Source: a virus. Taken from it: a stretch of 64,000 bases of DNA. The translations under genes were made by a program, and so were the position numbers. Position 1 is the stretch's first letter. The number at the start of each line of letters is the position of its first letter. The stretch covers positions 62,001-126,000 of IMG/VR virus record IMGVR_UViG_3300023239_000322; one strand, given 5' to 3'. Below the pieces are notes generated by a model. That model made no database searches. It was given only the letters and a program-made list of their open reading frames with translations, and was not told the origin of the DNA. Below, piece by piece: positions 32,774 to 41,222 of this stretch.

Positions 32774-33649
32774 ATGAAATTTAAAGTAAGTGAAATATTT
32801 TACAGTCTACAGGGAGAGGGGAGATTTGTAGGAGTACCCAGTGTATTCTTAAGACTGTTTGGGTGTAACTTCGAATGTCCAGGTTTCGGTTTGCCTAAAG
32901 GTAAGAAGACTGAAGAAGTCGACAACATAATTAAACTGGTAGAACAAGATCCCGACAAGTACAAACGACTAGAAGACCTTCCACTTGTTACAACAGGCTG
33001 TGATAGTTATGCAAGTTGGCATCCAAAGTTTAAAAAGTATTCGCCAACTTATGACATAGACACACTTGTTGGTAAATTAACCGACTTACTCCCTAATAAC
33101 ACATGGCGACAAGATAATGGATCAGACATACACCTAGTTGTTACTGGTGGAGAACCATTATTAGGCTGGCAACGTATATACTCGCACTTACTAGAACATG
33201 ACAAAATGAGTAACTTGCAGAATATAACGTTTGAGACAAACGGCACACAAAAGTTACATGATGACTTTAAGGCATTCTTTCACACATGGAAGAATGATTA
33301 TCATAACTACCACAACTTAACATTTAGTGTTAGTCCTAAACTAAGTGCTAGTGGTGAAGCGTGGGACGATGCTATCATGCCAGAAGTAGTTGCTGAGTAT
33401 AACTGGATAGGCAACACGTATTTGAAGTTTGTAGTAGAGAATGATGAACACATGGCTGAAGTAGATGAAGCTGTTAATGCATATCGTAAAGCAGGAGTAA
33501 ACGGTAACGTTTATATTATGCCTGTTGGTGGGGTAGCAGAAGCATATAATCAAAATAACAAACGGGTAGCCGAATATGCACTAAGTAAAGGTTACAGATA
33601 CAGTCCCAGATTGCACGTAGATATCTGGGGCAACAGTTGGAGTACTTAA
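32774..33649 (+). CDS. queE: 7-carboxy-7-deazaguanine synthase (radical SAM)
   Basis: 291 residues. It would convert 6-carboxy-tetrahydropterin to 7-carboxy-7-deazaguanine. EIFYSLQGEGRFVGVPSVFL is the QueE N-terminal signature, followed by LRLFGCNFEC; VTGGEPLL is the SAM-binding GGEP motif; ETNGTQ and VSPKLSASGE (the SPK motif) complete the match. The cluster cysteines are unusual: C31, C35 and, after an insert of about 40 residues, C76 in GCDSYASW, where the family has CDT. AGCAGAGG upstream may be the ribosome site. It is coupled to the next gene (TAATG). Confidence 0.9.
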   Translation: MKFKVSEIFYSLQGEGRFVGVPSVFLRLFGCNFECPGFGLPKGKKTEEVDNIIKLVEQDPDKYKRLEDLPLVTTGCDSYASWHPKFKKYSPTYDIDTLVGKLTDLLPNNTWRQDNGSDIHLVVTGGEPLLGWQRIYSHLLEHDKMSNLQNITFETNGTQKLHDDFKAFFHTWKNDYHNYHNLTFSVSPKLSASGEAWDDAIMPEVVAEYNWIGNTYLKFVVENDEHMAEVDEAVNAYRKAGVNGNVYIMPVGGVAEAYNQNNKRVAEYALSKGYRYSPRLHVDIWGNSWST

Positions 33650-34023
33650 TGATTGATAAAATTAAAAACTTTTTTAAGAAAAACGAAGAGCCTGCACCTA
33701 GGCAACAACGCAAGTCTAAAAAGTCTGACAAAGACATAGCAACCGAAAAGAAAGAACCTTGGGTCAGCGTATTACAAGTTGAGCTTGATCCTGATAATAT
33801 AGGTAACGGTAGTTTTGAACTAGACTGGAACGATTTCTTTGTTGCTAAACTTGTTAGGTCGGGCTACCCTGGCAAAACAGATCAAGACATTGTTGATAAC
33901 TGGTTTCAAGATGTATGCAGGCATATTGTACTAGAGACACATCAACAGTATGATGCTAATGTTAGCCGTGCTGACAGAGTTAATAAAAAAGACTTAGGTG
34001 ACGGTAGGTCAGAATATAATTAA
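33649..34023 (+). CDS. Conserved small phage protein
   Basis: 124 residues from the ATG overlapping the queE stop. A very basic N terminus (DKIKNFFKKNEEPAPRQQRK) precedes an acidic domain with WVSVLQVELDPDNIG and FELDWNDFFVAKLVRSGY. It resembles conserved proteins of marine T4-like phages without assigned role. Co-translation with QueE is a positional clue only. Confidence 0.6.
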   Translation: MIDKIKNFFKKNEEPAPRQQRKSKKSDKDIATEKKEPWVSVLQVELDPDNIGNGSFELDWNDFFVAKLVRSGYPGKTDQDIVDNWFQDVCRHIVLETHQQYDANVSRADRVNKKDLGDGRSEYN

Positions 34024-34024
34024 C

Positions 34025-34216
34025 ATGGGTATGGTGACACGACATCATGATGTAGAAAAAACACCATGGGAAGAATGGTTTGCGTGGAGACCAGTTATGA
34101 CGTTAGACGGAGAAACTATCTGGTGTCGTAAGTGTTACAGAAGATATGTAAAGTTCTATCATGGAGTTAACCCTAATCGCTGGCAATACGCCAATATTTT
34201 TACAATACTAAAATGA
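34025..34216 (+). CDS. Small protein with one CxxC (63 aa)
   Basis: 63 residues from the ATG at 34025, one base after the previous stop. It is rich in Trp, Arg and His, and contains IWCRKCYRRY, a lone CxxC that might bind metal. Overlaps the next gene by four bases. Function unknown. Confidence 0.6.
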   Translation: MGMVTRHHDVEKTPWEEWFAWRPVMTLDGETIWCRKCYRRYVKFYHGVNPNRWQYANIFTILK

Positions 34217-34959
34217 TACTATACACAAACGGTTGCAGTCACGTTGCAGGTGCAGAAGCACTTAACACATATTGTTTTGCAGAAGATGATTCACAATACT
34301 TCTATCTAAAACGTAAACCACATCCAGCTAACTTAGCAGTGAGTTTTAGTGCTATTTTAGCCAAACTACTACAAGCACGTTTATATTGTGATGCTGAAAG
34401 TGCCGCCAGTAACGATCGAATTGTTAGAACTACTCGAGACTTTATTAAAGGACAATATAAAGAAAACGTAAAAGAAGATGTGTTTGTACTAATTGGTTGG
34501 ACTACGTGGGAACGTGAGGAATGGGAACACGAAGGCGAATACTATCAGGTTAATAGTAGTGGGTTAGATGCTCTTCCTGAACCTTTACAACTAAAGTATA
34601 AGCATTGGATAGTGGGAAAGGCAAGTAACTGGCAAGCACATCAGCAAAAATGGCACAGACAAGTATGGGATCTACATTGCGAACTACAGGAACAAAATAT
34701 CAAACACTTATTTTTTAACAGTCATATCGCCTTCAGTCTGATACAAGAACAAGATCAAAAAGACTGGGGCGATAGCTATGTAGACCCTTACACTGAATCA
34801 CAATCATATTTTAACCTAATGAACACAAAAGGATTCAGTGTTCGACCTAGTGTTGCCGCTGATATGGGCGGTGGTCACTACATGGCTGACGGTCACCAAA
34901 CCTGGGCACATCACTTGTTGCCGCACTTGACAAAAGCACTGAGTGGCCCTATAATATAG
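34213..34959 (+). CDS. SGNH-hydrolase-like protein
   Basis: 248 residues. LYTNGCSHVAGAEA puts a Ser in the position of the block I nucleophile, ESAASNDRIVRT the Asn of block III-like SND, and GHYMADGHQTWAHHLLP the Asp-x-His of block V. The long middle region is rich in Trp and charged residues. Phage members of this group are common but uncharacterised; esterase action on a glycan is possible. The promoter of the next gene lies within its last codons. Confidence 0.6.
   Translation: MILYTNGCSHVAGAEALNTYCFAEDDSQYFYLKRKPHPANLAVSFSAILAKLLQARLYCDAESAASNDRIVRTTRDFIKGQYKENVKEDVFVLIGWTTWEREEWEHEGEYYQVNSSGLDALPEPLQLKYKHWIVGKASNWQAHQQKWHRQVWDLHCELQEQNIKHLFFNSHIAFSLIQEQDQKDWGDSYVDPYTESQSYFNLMNTKGFSVRPSVAADMGGGHYMADGHQTWAHHLLPHLTKALSGPII
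34927..34955 (+). promoter_or_regulatory. Consensus sigma70-type promoter for the exonuclease gene
   Basis: TTGACA, 17 bases, TATAAT, inside the 3' end of the upstream gene. The ATG at 34963 follows the -10 box by seven bases, so the mRNA is predicted to be leaderless. Confidence 0.8.
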
Positions 34960-34962
34960 TAT

Positions 34963-35952
34963 ATGAGATACTTAATAGTCGACTTAGCAAACACATTCTT
35001 TAGAGCCCGCCACATTGCACATCGTGGGTCAGATCAATGGACTAAACTGGGATTTGCAGTACACCTTACATTAGGTAGTGTTGCTAAAGCCTGGCGAGAC
35101 CAAGCCGCAGGACACGTAGTGTTTTGCCTAGAAGGCAGATCCTGGCGTAAAGACTTTTACGAACCCTACAAGAAAAACAGGAAAGTGGCACGTGATGCAC
35201 TAACAGAAGCAGAGGCAGAAGAAGATCAACTGTTCTGGGATACATTTGACGATATCAAAACATTCCTAACAGAGAAGTCGAACTGCACTGTTATGCGACA
35301 TCCTGAACTGGAAGCAGATGACTTAATTGCAGGTTGGGTACAAGCACACCCTAACGATCATCATACTATTGTGTCTAGTGACACAGACTTTTATCAGCTG
35401 TTAGCTAAGAATGTTAAACAGTATAATGGTATTACTGATGAGTTGCATACACTCGAGGGTGTGTTTAACAAAAAAAGCGAACCTGTACTGGACAAGAAAA
35501 CTAAAGAACCTAAAGAAGTTAATCCACAGTGGATGTTGTTTGAGAAGTGTATGCGTGGTGACACCAGTGATAATGTGTTTTCAGCATATCCTGGTGTGCG
35601 TAAGAAAGGCACTAAGAACAAGATTGGGTTGTTAGAAGCATTTGCAGATAAGGGCAAGAAGGGGTTCAACTGGAACAACATGATGTTACAACGTTGGTCA
35701 GATCATAATGGTGTTGAGCATCGAGTGCTAGACGACTATCAGCGTAACGTAACACTTGTCGACTTAACTGCACAACCAGACGACATTAAACGAAAGATTG
35801 CTGAAACAATAGCAGAAGCCAGTAGTCCCAAAACTACTAGCATGGTGGGTGCTAAATTTCTTAAGTTCTGTGGCAAGTACGAGCTAACTAAACTGTCAGA
35901 CGATGCACAAAGGTATGCTGATCTACTAGGCTCTCCCTATCCGGCTTCTTAA
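34963..35952 (+). CDS. rnh: 5'-3' exonuclease / RNase H of the FEN family (T4 Rnh-like)
   Basis: 329 residues. It would remove RNA primers and trim flaps during replication. YLIVDLANTFFRARH has the first metal Asp, HPELEADDLIAGW (about 109-121) the EADD motif, SSDTDFYQLL (about 130-139) the third Asp pair and GDTSDNVFSAYPGV (about 198-211) the helix-hairpin and last metal ligands. All expected acidic residues are present. It has its own perfect promoter. T4 RNase H is 305 residues. Confidence 0.88.
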   Translation: MRYLIVDLANTFFRARHIAHRGSDQWTKLGFAVHLTLGSVAKAWRDQAAGHVVFCLEGRSWRKDFYEPYKKNRKVARDALTEAEAEEDQLFWDTFDDIKTFLTEKSNCTVMRHPELEADDLIAGWVQAHPNDHHTIVSSDTDFYQLLAKNVKQYNGITDELHTLEGVFNKKSEPVLDKKTKEPKEVNPQWMLFEKCMRGDTSDNVFSAYPGVRKKGTKNKIGLLEAFADKGKKGFNWNNMMLQRWSDHNGVEHRVLDDYQRNVTLVDLTAQPDDIKRKIAETIAEASSPKTTSMVGAKFLKFCGKYELTKLSDDAQRYADLLGSPYPAS

Positions 35953-35958
35953 TAAATA
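35951..35958 (+). promoter_or_regulatory. Late promoter with ATG at the predicted +1
   Basis: AATAAATA, five bases, then the ATG at 35964. It overlaps the stop of the exonuclease gene and should drive the lysis genes late in infection from a leaderless mRNA. Confidence 0.65.
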
Positions 35959-35963
35959 CTGAT

Positions 35964-36461
35964 ATGCTTACATCAATTAAAATTGGAATCGTCATAGCCA
36001 TAGTTGGCGCACTTAGTGGTGGTGCATTGTATGTTAAAAACCTACGCAGTGACTTAGAAACATCAAGAATTAATCAGAAACTGCTAGAACAAACAGTTGC
36101 CGAGCAAAAACAACTGATGGTTGTTAAAGAGAAAGACATCGAATTACAGAAGAAGATCCACAAAGAGTTGGATAATACTCGCAAGGCAAGTGAACAGCGT
36201 ATCGATGACCTTAACGATAAACTTAATAAAGTTAACGAAGCAACAGGCAAGCGTCGTGATATTAATGAAGCCGCTGTTAGAAAAACAACGTTGGTTACAA
36301 AAATCATCAATAATGCCAGCAAAAATGTTATGAGGTGTTTTGAGATTGCTGGTGGCAGTCCGTTAACTCCAGATGAGGCGGAGGCTACTAAGAAAAGCCA
36401 GGCTAACAACGAGTGTCCTGATCTAGCAAATCCAAACTATACACCCAAGGAGCAGCCATGA
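35964..36461 (+). CDS. Inner-membrane spanin (Rz-like)
   Basis: 165 residues: one N-terminal membrane anchor (IGIVIAIVGALSGGALYV) then a long periplasmic coiled coil (about 25-105) rich in Lys, Glu and Gln. This is the i-spanin layout. The overlapping next gene encodes a lipoprotein, the o-spanin. Two Cys near the C terminus could crosslink. Together they fuse inner and outer membranes in the last step of lysis. Confidence 0.75.
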   Translation: MLTSIKIGIVIAIVGALSGGALYVKNLRSDLETSRINQKLLEQTVAEQKQLMVVKEKDIELQKKIHKELDNTRKASEQRIDDLNDKLNKVNEATGKRRDINEAAVRKTTLVTKIINNASKNVMRCFEIAGGSPLTPDEAEATKKSQANNECPDLANPNYTPKEQP

Positions 36462-36841
36462 GATATCTACTGATTTTATCGTTAGTGTTTGTAACTGGAT
36501 GTTCCATGTTCAGTAAGAGAGAACCTGAGATCGTAATTAAGACAAAACTGGTAGAGCGTGAGCCGTTAGGCTTAGAAGCCCCAGCACCATTACGCTTAAA
36601 AAGTCCTGAGTGGATAATTGTTACTGAGGTAAACCTTGAGGAACTAATCGAGGAACGCAAAAAGAACCCTGATGATTTTATAGCGTTTTACAGTCTTGAT
36701 GAAACTGGCTATAAACAACTTGCAATTAATATGCAAGAACTATTACGCCTAGTTCAGGAACAAAAACTAATTATAGTAAAGTACAAAGAATACTACGAGC
36801 AAACCGATCGAAGCACTCCTGAGGAAGCTGAAACAAAATAG
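36458..36841 (+). CDS. Outer-membrane spanin lipoprotein (Rz1-like)
   Basis: 127 residues. The signal LILSLVFVTGC ends in a lipobox (Cys15), followed by a short linker, a Pro-containing segment (GLEAPAPLRLKSPEW) and a C-terminal helix. Start overlaps the Rz-like gene by ATGA. It is longer than the lambda Rz1 but in the range of two-gene spanins. The order, overlap and lipobox together make the call. Confidence 0.7.
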   Translation: MRYLLILSLVFVTGCSMFSKREPEIVIKTKLVEREPLGLEAPAPLRLKSPEWIIVTEVNLEELIEERKKNPDDFIAFYSLDETGYKQLAINMQELLRLVQEQKLIIVKYKEYYEQTDRSTPEEAETK

Positions 36842-36869
36842 AACTTGGTTAACAGTAATAAGTAGAAGT

Positions 36870-37232
36870 ATGAGAAAACTACTATTACTACTACTCTTGC
36901 CGTTTACAGCACAAGCAGAATACGCAGACTGGGACAAATACGACAAAGAGTTGTTTTGGATGTCAACCACAGCTATTGCTGTGGATCACTTAACCACAAG
37001 AGATATGGCTAGTAGGTATGATGAAGGATACGTAGAACACAATCCTTTACTGGGCAATAGGCCCGATACAGATACGGTGGATCTGTTTTTTCTATTAAAC
37101 TATGTTACACATTACTATCTAACAGACTATTTACAAGGCGAACATAGACCTGTGTATCTAACTGCTAGGCTCGTGGTCAACGGCCTAGCTTCTGCAAACA
37201 ATCTTAAGATAGGGTTGGGACTTAGGTTTTAA
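36870..37232 (+). CDS. Small exported membrane-associated protein
   Basis: 120 residues with a signal peptide (KLLLLLLLPFTAQA). The mature part has DHLTTRDMA, EHNPLLGNRP and two hydrophobic stretches, a pattern seen in small bacterial membrane proteins of unknown function. The final LGLRF could be a membrane-facing strand. Follows the spanins, so a link to lysis or envelope is possible. Its last 11 bases overlap a minus-strand gene. Confidence 0.55.
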   Translation: MRKLLLLLLLPFTAQAEYADWDKYDKELFWMSTTAIAVDHLTTRDMASRYDEGYVEHNPLLGNRPDTDTVDLFFLLNYVTHYYLTDYLQGEHRPVYLTARLVVNGLASANNLKIGLGLRF

Positions 37233-38154
37233 AACAGTCTTTAATATTGTTATCATACTCATTATCAAAGAACAGAGCTTGGTTAGCCCTAAGTTTATTA
37301 ATATTATCTAGGTAGAATTCAGTTAGGGCATGCTTGTGTGTGCCCATACAGAATTTACGCAAACACTGACAAAATTGTTCCAGTCTATTATAATCATCAA
37401 GCACTTGGTCATATGTAAAATCAAATAAATCGCCCAACCAGAACCCTTTTGCACCCAGTTTTTTAACTTGGAAGGGCGCACTATATAGCATTACTAAGTG
37501 ACCCCTACTTAATGCATGGTACGTACTAAGGCCCAACTGAGGCTCTTCAATCACACTTACCATGGTGTGTATAAAATCACCACCATCAGTAACTTGTCCT
37601 GAATAGTCACTAAACACCAGGTCCCTTAGTTCTGAAACACCGCCATCAAATTTCAGTATATTGCCAATATTTTTCTCTGCCAGTAGCATAGGCATATGGT
37701 AATCCTGATATTGCCAGAACTTTGTGGGATCCTGTACGTCTTGTGTGGCATAGTACTTAAAATGATTCCATGACCAGTCATATCTAACAGTGTTGTATTC
37801 TGTTTCAACTAGTTTGTCAGTAACAAGCACAAGTTCTTTATCGTAGAATAGTTTTTTAACTTCGGTGTAGTCTACTTCAGGGTAACCTATATCCCATAAG
37901 ATAATCCTTTGGCAAAACCTATAGTGTGCCCGTAACCTGTCTCTGTAATACTGATTCTCCAACCACACAGGATCACCTGACACATAATATGGTGGCAACC
38001 AACCTATTGTGCTTTCAGGATGGAACTCAAATTCTATGTTATGGAACAACGACATGGCGTTGGTAAAATAATTAAATTCTTTTTCCAGTTTTTGATAGGC
38101 ACTGTCTTCTCTAGGGAAAACAAATTTAATTCCAGGCTGTAGTGTTAGTTTCAT
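37222..38154 (-). CDS. Unknown protein, minus strand (310 aa)
   Basis: 310 residues, rich in Tyr, Phe and Trp, with no signal peptide. The layout, alternating alpha/beta with a late LGLSTYHALSRGHLVMLYSA segment and a C-terminal helix around Cys residues (FCQCLRKFCMG), could fit a GT-B-like glycosyltransferase, but I see no decisive motif. A GAAG ribosome site precedes the start. It is one of five isolated minus-strand genes. Confidence 0.6.
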   Translation of the reverse strand: MKLTLQPGIKFVFPREDSAYQKLEKEFNYFTNAMSLFHNIEFEFHPESTIGWLPPYYVSGDPVWLENQYYRDRLRAHYRFCQRIILWDIGYPEVDYTEVKKLFYDKELVLVTDKLVETEYNTVRYDWSWNHFKYYATQDVQDPTKFWQYQDYHMPMLLAEKNIGNILKFDGGVSELRDLVFSDYSGQVTDGGDFIHTMVSVIEEPQLGLSTYHALSRGHLVMLYSAPFQVKKLGAKGFWLGDLFDFTYDQVLDDYNRLEQFCQCLRKFCMGTHKHALTEFYLDNINKLRANQALFFDNEYDNNIKDCFKT

Positions 38155-38274
38155 TATGCTTCTTTAATGAATATCAGTATGTACTTTAGGATAATCTCTC
38201 TATATACTTATGTTAAATACTAGCGTTGGAACATTGTTTTAACATTAATTAATTAATCACTGAAAGGAAATACT

Positions 38275-38346
38275 ATGTGGAGCAAGCCCGAGTACACAGA
38301 AATGCGTTATGGCTTCGAAATTTCAATGTACATTGCACATCGCTAA
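38275..38346 (+). CDS. pqqA: PqqA: precursor peptide of pyrroloquinoline quinone
   Basis: A 23-residue gene, the same length as Klebsiella PqqA. It keeps the family signature: W2, K4-P5, an acidic-aromatic middle, G13, E15 and Y19 (the Glu and Tyr that are cross-linked and excised to form PQQ, spaced E-x3-Y), and a terminal Arg at 23. AAAGGA lies 7 bases before the ATG, and a strong UUCG-loop terminator follows 24 bases after the stop, so it is a monocistronic mini-gene. No pqqB-E genes are visible; host enzymes would process it. This is a metabolic gene for PQQ-dependent dehydrogenases. Confidence 0.85.
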   Translation: MWSKPEYTEMRYGFEISMYIAHR

Positions 38347-38370
38347 TATACATTAATTTTTAAAGAAACA

Positions 38371-38400
38371 AAAAGTGCTCACTTCGGTGGGCATTTTCTT
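38371..38400 (+). terminator. Rho-independent terminator after pqqA
   Basis: Stem GTGCTCAC / GTGGGCAT (two G-T pairs), extended by A-T pairs, closed by a TTCG tetraloop at 38383-38386 and followed by a T-rich run. The TTCG loop gives high stability. The run of T leads straight into the next promoter. Confidence 0.85.
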
Positions 38401-38427
38401 GACACAAACATTTTCTACCTGTATAAT
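38399..38427 (+). promoter_or_regulatory. Consensus sigma70-type promoter
   Basis: TTGACA, 17 bases, TATAAT, abutting the pqqA terminator. Five bases separate the -10 box from the ATG at 38433, so the mRNA is predicted to begin at or within a base or two of the start codon. Confidence 0.85.
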
Positions 38428-38432
38428 AAGGC

Positions 38433-38681
38433 ATGAAAAAATACATTCACGTTAATCAAAACGTAATTCGCAGTAACTTGAAGAAGCAACGACTCGATCC
38501 TGAGTTTGTAGATGTGGAACCTACCATAACTATCAAAGAAGGAAAATCTAACACATACTGCCACGAAGTAGAAATACTAGGTCCCAGCAAGGTTGTTTAC
38601 GGCGAACACGGTAAACAGATACTAAGTTGTGGTGCCAGAGTCGTAATTGAAACAGACAGTAACATTAAAATAATAAGATAA
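38433..38681 (+). CDS. Small phage protein (82 aa)
   Basis: 82 residues, basic N terminus (KKYIHVNQNVIRSNLKKQR) then a beta-rich region ending VVIETDSNIKII. Proteins with this HVNQNxIRxNxK start are common in marine phages and bacteria without a known role. Predicted to be translated from a leaderless early mRNA that continues into the peroxiredoxin gene. Confidence 0.65.
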   Translation: MKKYIHVNQNVIRSNLKKQRLDPEFVDVEPTITIKEGKSNTYCHEVEILGPSKVVYGEHGKQILSCGARVVIETDSNIKIIR

Positions 38682-38691
38682 GGAGAAGCAT

Positions 38692-39237
38692 ATGATCGAG
38701 CAAAAGAAAATTCCCACCATTACCTTTATGTGTAGGGTAGGTGATGAAGAGCCTGAAGACGGCGGATGTCCAATTGGTGGGGAATTCATACCCACAACCA
38801 CAGACCAATTATTTGCTGGCAAGAGGGTAATTGTATTTTCATTGCCAGGAGCATTTACTCCAACCTGTAGTTCATTACAACTGCCTGCCTTTGAACAAGC
38901 ACATGAAGACTTTTATGCACAAGGCATTGACGAAATTTATGTATCCAGTGTTAATGACAGTTTTGTAATGAATGCTTGGGCACAACACATGGGCATTAAA
39001 AAAGTAAAAGTAATTCCAGATGGCAACGGAGAGTTTGCTGACTCATTGGGTATGTTAGCAGACATGAGTGTTATTACCTTCGGTAAGCGATCAAGACGTT
39101 TTGCTGTTGTTATTAACGATGGAGTGGTTGAACGCAGTTTTGTGGAACCAGATGGGTCCGAAGAGAATCCAGATCCATATGGAGTAAGTAGTCCTGCGCA
39201 CATCCTCAAAGTATTGTCTGACGCACCTGGTGATTAA
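38692..39237 (+). CDS. Peroxiredoxin (Prx5 type)
   Basis: 181 residues. FSLPGAFTPTCSSLQLPAFE contains the peroxidatic Cys in the P-G-A-F-T-P-T-C motif of the Prx5/AhpE-like group; NDSFVMNAWAQ and an R in KRSRRFAVV complete the active-site pattern. It reduces peroxides. GGAG lies before the start. It is expressed with its small neighbour from the promoter at 38399. Probably protects infected cells from oxidative stress. Confidence 0.9.
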   Translation: MIEQKKIPTITFMCRVGDEEPEDGGCPIGGEFIPTTTDQLFAGKRVIVFSLPGAFTPTCSSLQLPAFEQAHEDFYAQGIDEIYVSSVNDSFVMNAWAQHMGIKKVKVIPDGNGEFADSLGMLADMSVITFGKRSRRFAVVINDGVVERSFVEPDGSEENPDPYGVSSPAHILKVLSDAPGD

Positions 39238-39240
39238 TAA

Positions 39241-39426
39241 ATGCACTTAGAGCGGTGCGCAAGATGTAACTCGTTGCTCAAGTGTGCGGCTCGTACACCA
39301 GAGGTTGAATGCTGGTGTACGATTATGCCACCCCTTGTCGAAATCAATAAGGATCAAGGTTGTTACTGTGGTCAGTGTTATAGACAGATTCTTAATGAAC
39401 AAAACACACAAGAGTTAAGAGGCTAA
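39241..39426 (+). CDS. Small cysteine-rich CWC-like protein
   Basis: 61 residues with eight Cys: CARCNSLLKC, then ECWC, then CYCGQCY. This layout matches the cysteine-rich CWC family of small bacterial proteins of unknown role. Its location directly after the peroxiredoxin hints at a redox or metal function. Confidence 0.6.
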   Translation: MHLERCARCNSLLKCAARTPEVECWCTIMPPLVEINKDQGCYCGQCYRQILNEQNTQELRG

Positions 39427-39540
39427 ATGAAAACTTGGATAGTTTTACAAAAACGAGACAAGAACGTTAACTACAAATACATATCATTATTGCATTGCAA
39501 TAAATACCACTGTGGAGTCAGGAGTACTTCACAAATTTAA
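39427..39540 (+). CDS. Possible 37-residue small protein
   Basis: An ORF from ATG at 39427 to TAA at 39540, starting right after the CWC gene stop: MKTWIVLQKRDKNVNYKY then a region with CNKYHC. It contains the late octamer at 39499. The close spacing favours translation but there is no clear ribosome site. Tentative. Confidence 0.35.
   Translation: MKTWIVLQKRDKNVNYKYISLLHCNKYHCGVRSTSQI
39499..39506 (+). promoter_or_regulatory. Possible late promoter for the PII-Amt operon
   Basis: AATAAATA followed by CC, 64 bases before the PII start. If used, it would make the nitrogen genes late-expressed with a leader of about 58 bases; the AGAAAGG ribosome site is inside that leader. Confidence 0.45.
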
Positions 39541-39570
39541 ATGCGTCAAGAGTACGCAGAAAGGTAATAA

Positions 39571-39908
<338 letters not shown>

Positions 39909-39909
<1 letters not shown>

Positions 39910-41132
39910 TGGACTTAGCATATAGTTTAGACACATTCTACTTCCTAGTATGCGGAGCCCTGGTCATGTTCATGGCGGCGGGTTTTACCATGTTGGAAGC
40001 AGGTATGGTTCGTAGTAAAAACGTAGCAGAAATTATCACCAAGAACTTTGCACTGTATGGTGTTGCATGTTTGATGTATCTATTATGTGGATACGGAATC
40101 ATGTATGGTTCAGGAGAAGGCTGGGTACCTGGGTTCGGTACACTGATCGGTGCCGACAATACTGTAGCAAGTGAAGAGGCTTACTACAGTGTTCTGAGTG
40201 ACTTCTTCTTCCAAGTGGTATTTGTTGCAACTGCAATGAGTATCGTAAGTGGTGCTGTAGCAGAGCGCATCAAGTTATGGAGTTTTCTATTATTTGCTGT
40301 GGTGATGACAGGCTTTATCTATCCTATCCAAGGATTTTGGAAATGGGGAGGTGGTGCATTAGATCAACTTAACTTTTTGGACTTTGCTGGCTCAGGTGTT
40401 GTACACCTAGCAGGAGCAAGTGCCGCACTAGCAGGTGTTATACTGTTGGGCGCACGTAAAGGCAAGTACGGACCAGACGGTAAACCTAGAGCTATTCAGG
40501 CCAGTAACTTGACACTGGTAGGACTAGGCACATGGGTGTTGTGGTTAGGTTGGTTTGGTTTCAATGGCGGAAGTCAATTGCAAATCACTGGTTTACTGAA
40601 TGCCAATGCAGTAGCACAAATTTTCGTCAACACAAACATGGCGGCAGTTGGTGGCCTACTAGCGGCAATGATAGCAAGTAAACTGATCACAAAGAAGACA
40701 GACTTAACAATTACACTTAATGGCGCACTGGCAGGTTTAGTTGCTGTAACAGCAGAACCACTCACAGGATCTGCACTTGCAAGTACCTTTATTGGTGCAG
40801 TAGGTGGCGTACTGTGTTATGCCAGTATCATAACACTGGATCGTGTGTTTAAGATAGACGACCCAGTTGGTGCAATTTCAGTGCATGGCGTTGCAGGAAT
40901 TTGGGGACTAATAGCAGTAGCGTTTACTAATCCTGATGCAGGGTTTGGTAACCAAATATTTGGTGCAGTTGTTATCTTTGCATTTGTATTCTCGACCAGT
41001 TTTGTTACTTGGTACATTATCAAGAAAGCAATCGGGTTAAGAGTGGATATTAAAGAAGAACATGAAGGCTCAGACATGGAAGAATGTGGACTTGTAGCAT
41101 ATCCAGAATTTAGGATGTCAAACAAAATTTAA
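39909..41132 (+). CDS. amt: Ammonium transporter (Amt family)
   Basis: 407 residues with about eleven membrane helices. WMxxEAGMVRSKN near 25, DFAGSGVVHLAGA (Asp158 and first pore His near 166) and ISVHGVAGIWG (second pore His near 325) are the functional signatures of Amt. The long signal peptide of E. coli AmtB is absent, as in many Amt proteins. The last 30 residues are cytoplasmic and acidic. It would import ammonium; the co-encoded PII would gate it. A strong terminator ends the operon. Confidence 0.93.
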
Positions 41133-41149
41133 CAACTGTTAAACAGATT

Positions 41150-41177
41150 AGCCAGCTCACTTGGGGCTGGCTTTTTT
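41150..41177 (+). terminator. Rho-independent terminator after amt
   Basis: AGCCAGC paired with GCTGGCT around a nine-base loop, then TTTTT. It closes the PII-Amt transcript. Confidence 0.85.
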
Positions 41178-41189
41178 GTGACTTCACGT

Positions 41190-41197
41190 GATAAATA
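41190..41197 (+). promoter_or_regulatory. T4-type late promoter octamer
   Basis: GATAAATA followed by C, 25 bases before the ATG at 41223, with AAGGGGG as a ribosome site between. Confidence 0.6.
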
Positions 41198-41222
41198 CTT
41201 GTGAGGGCAAGGGGGCATTATT

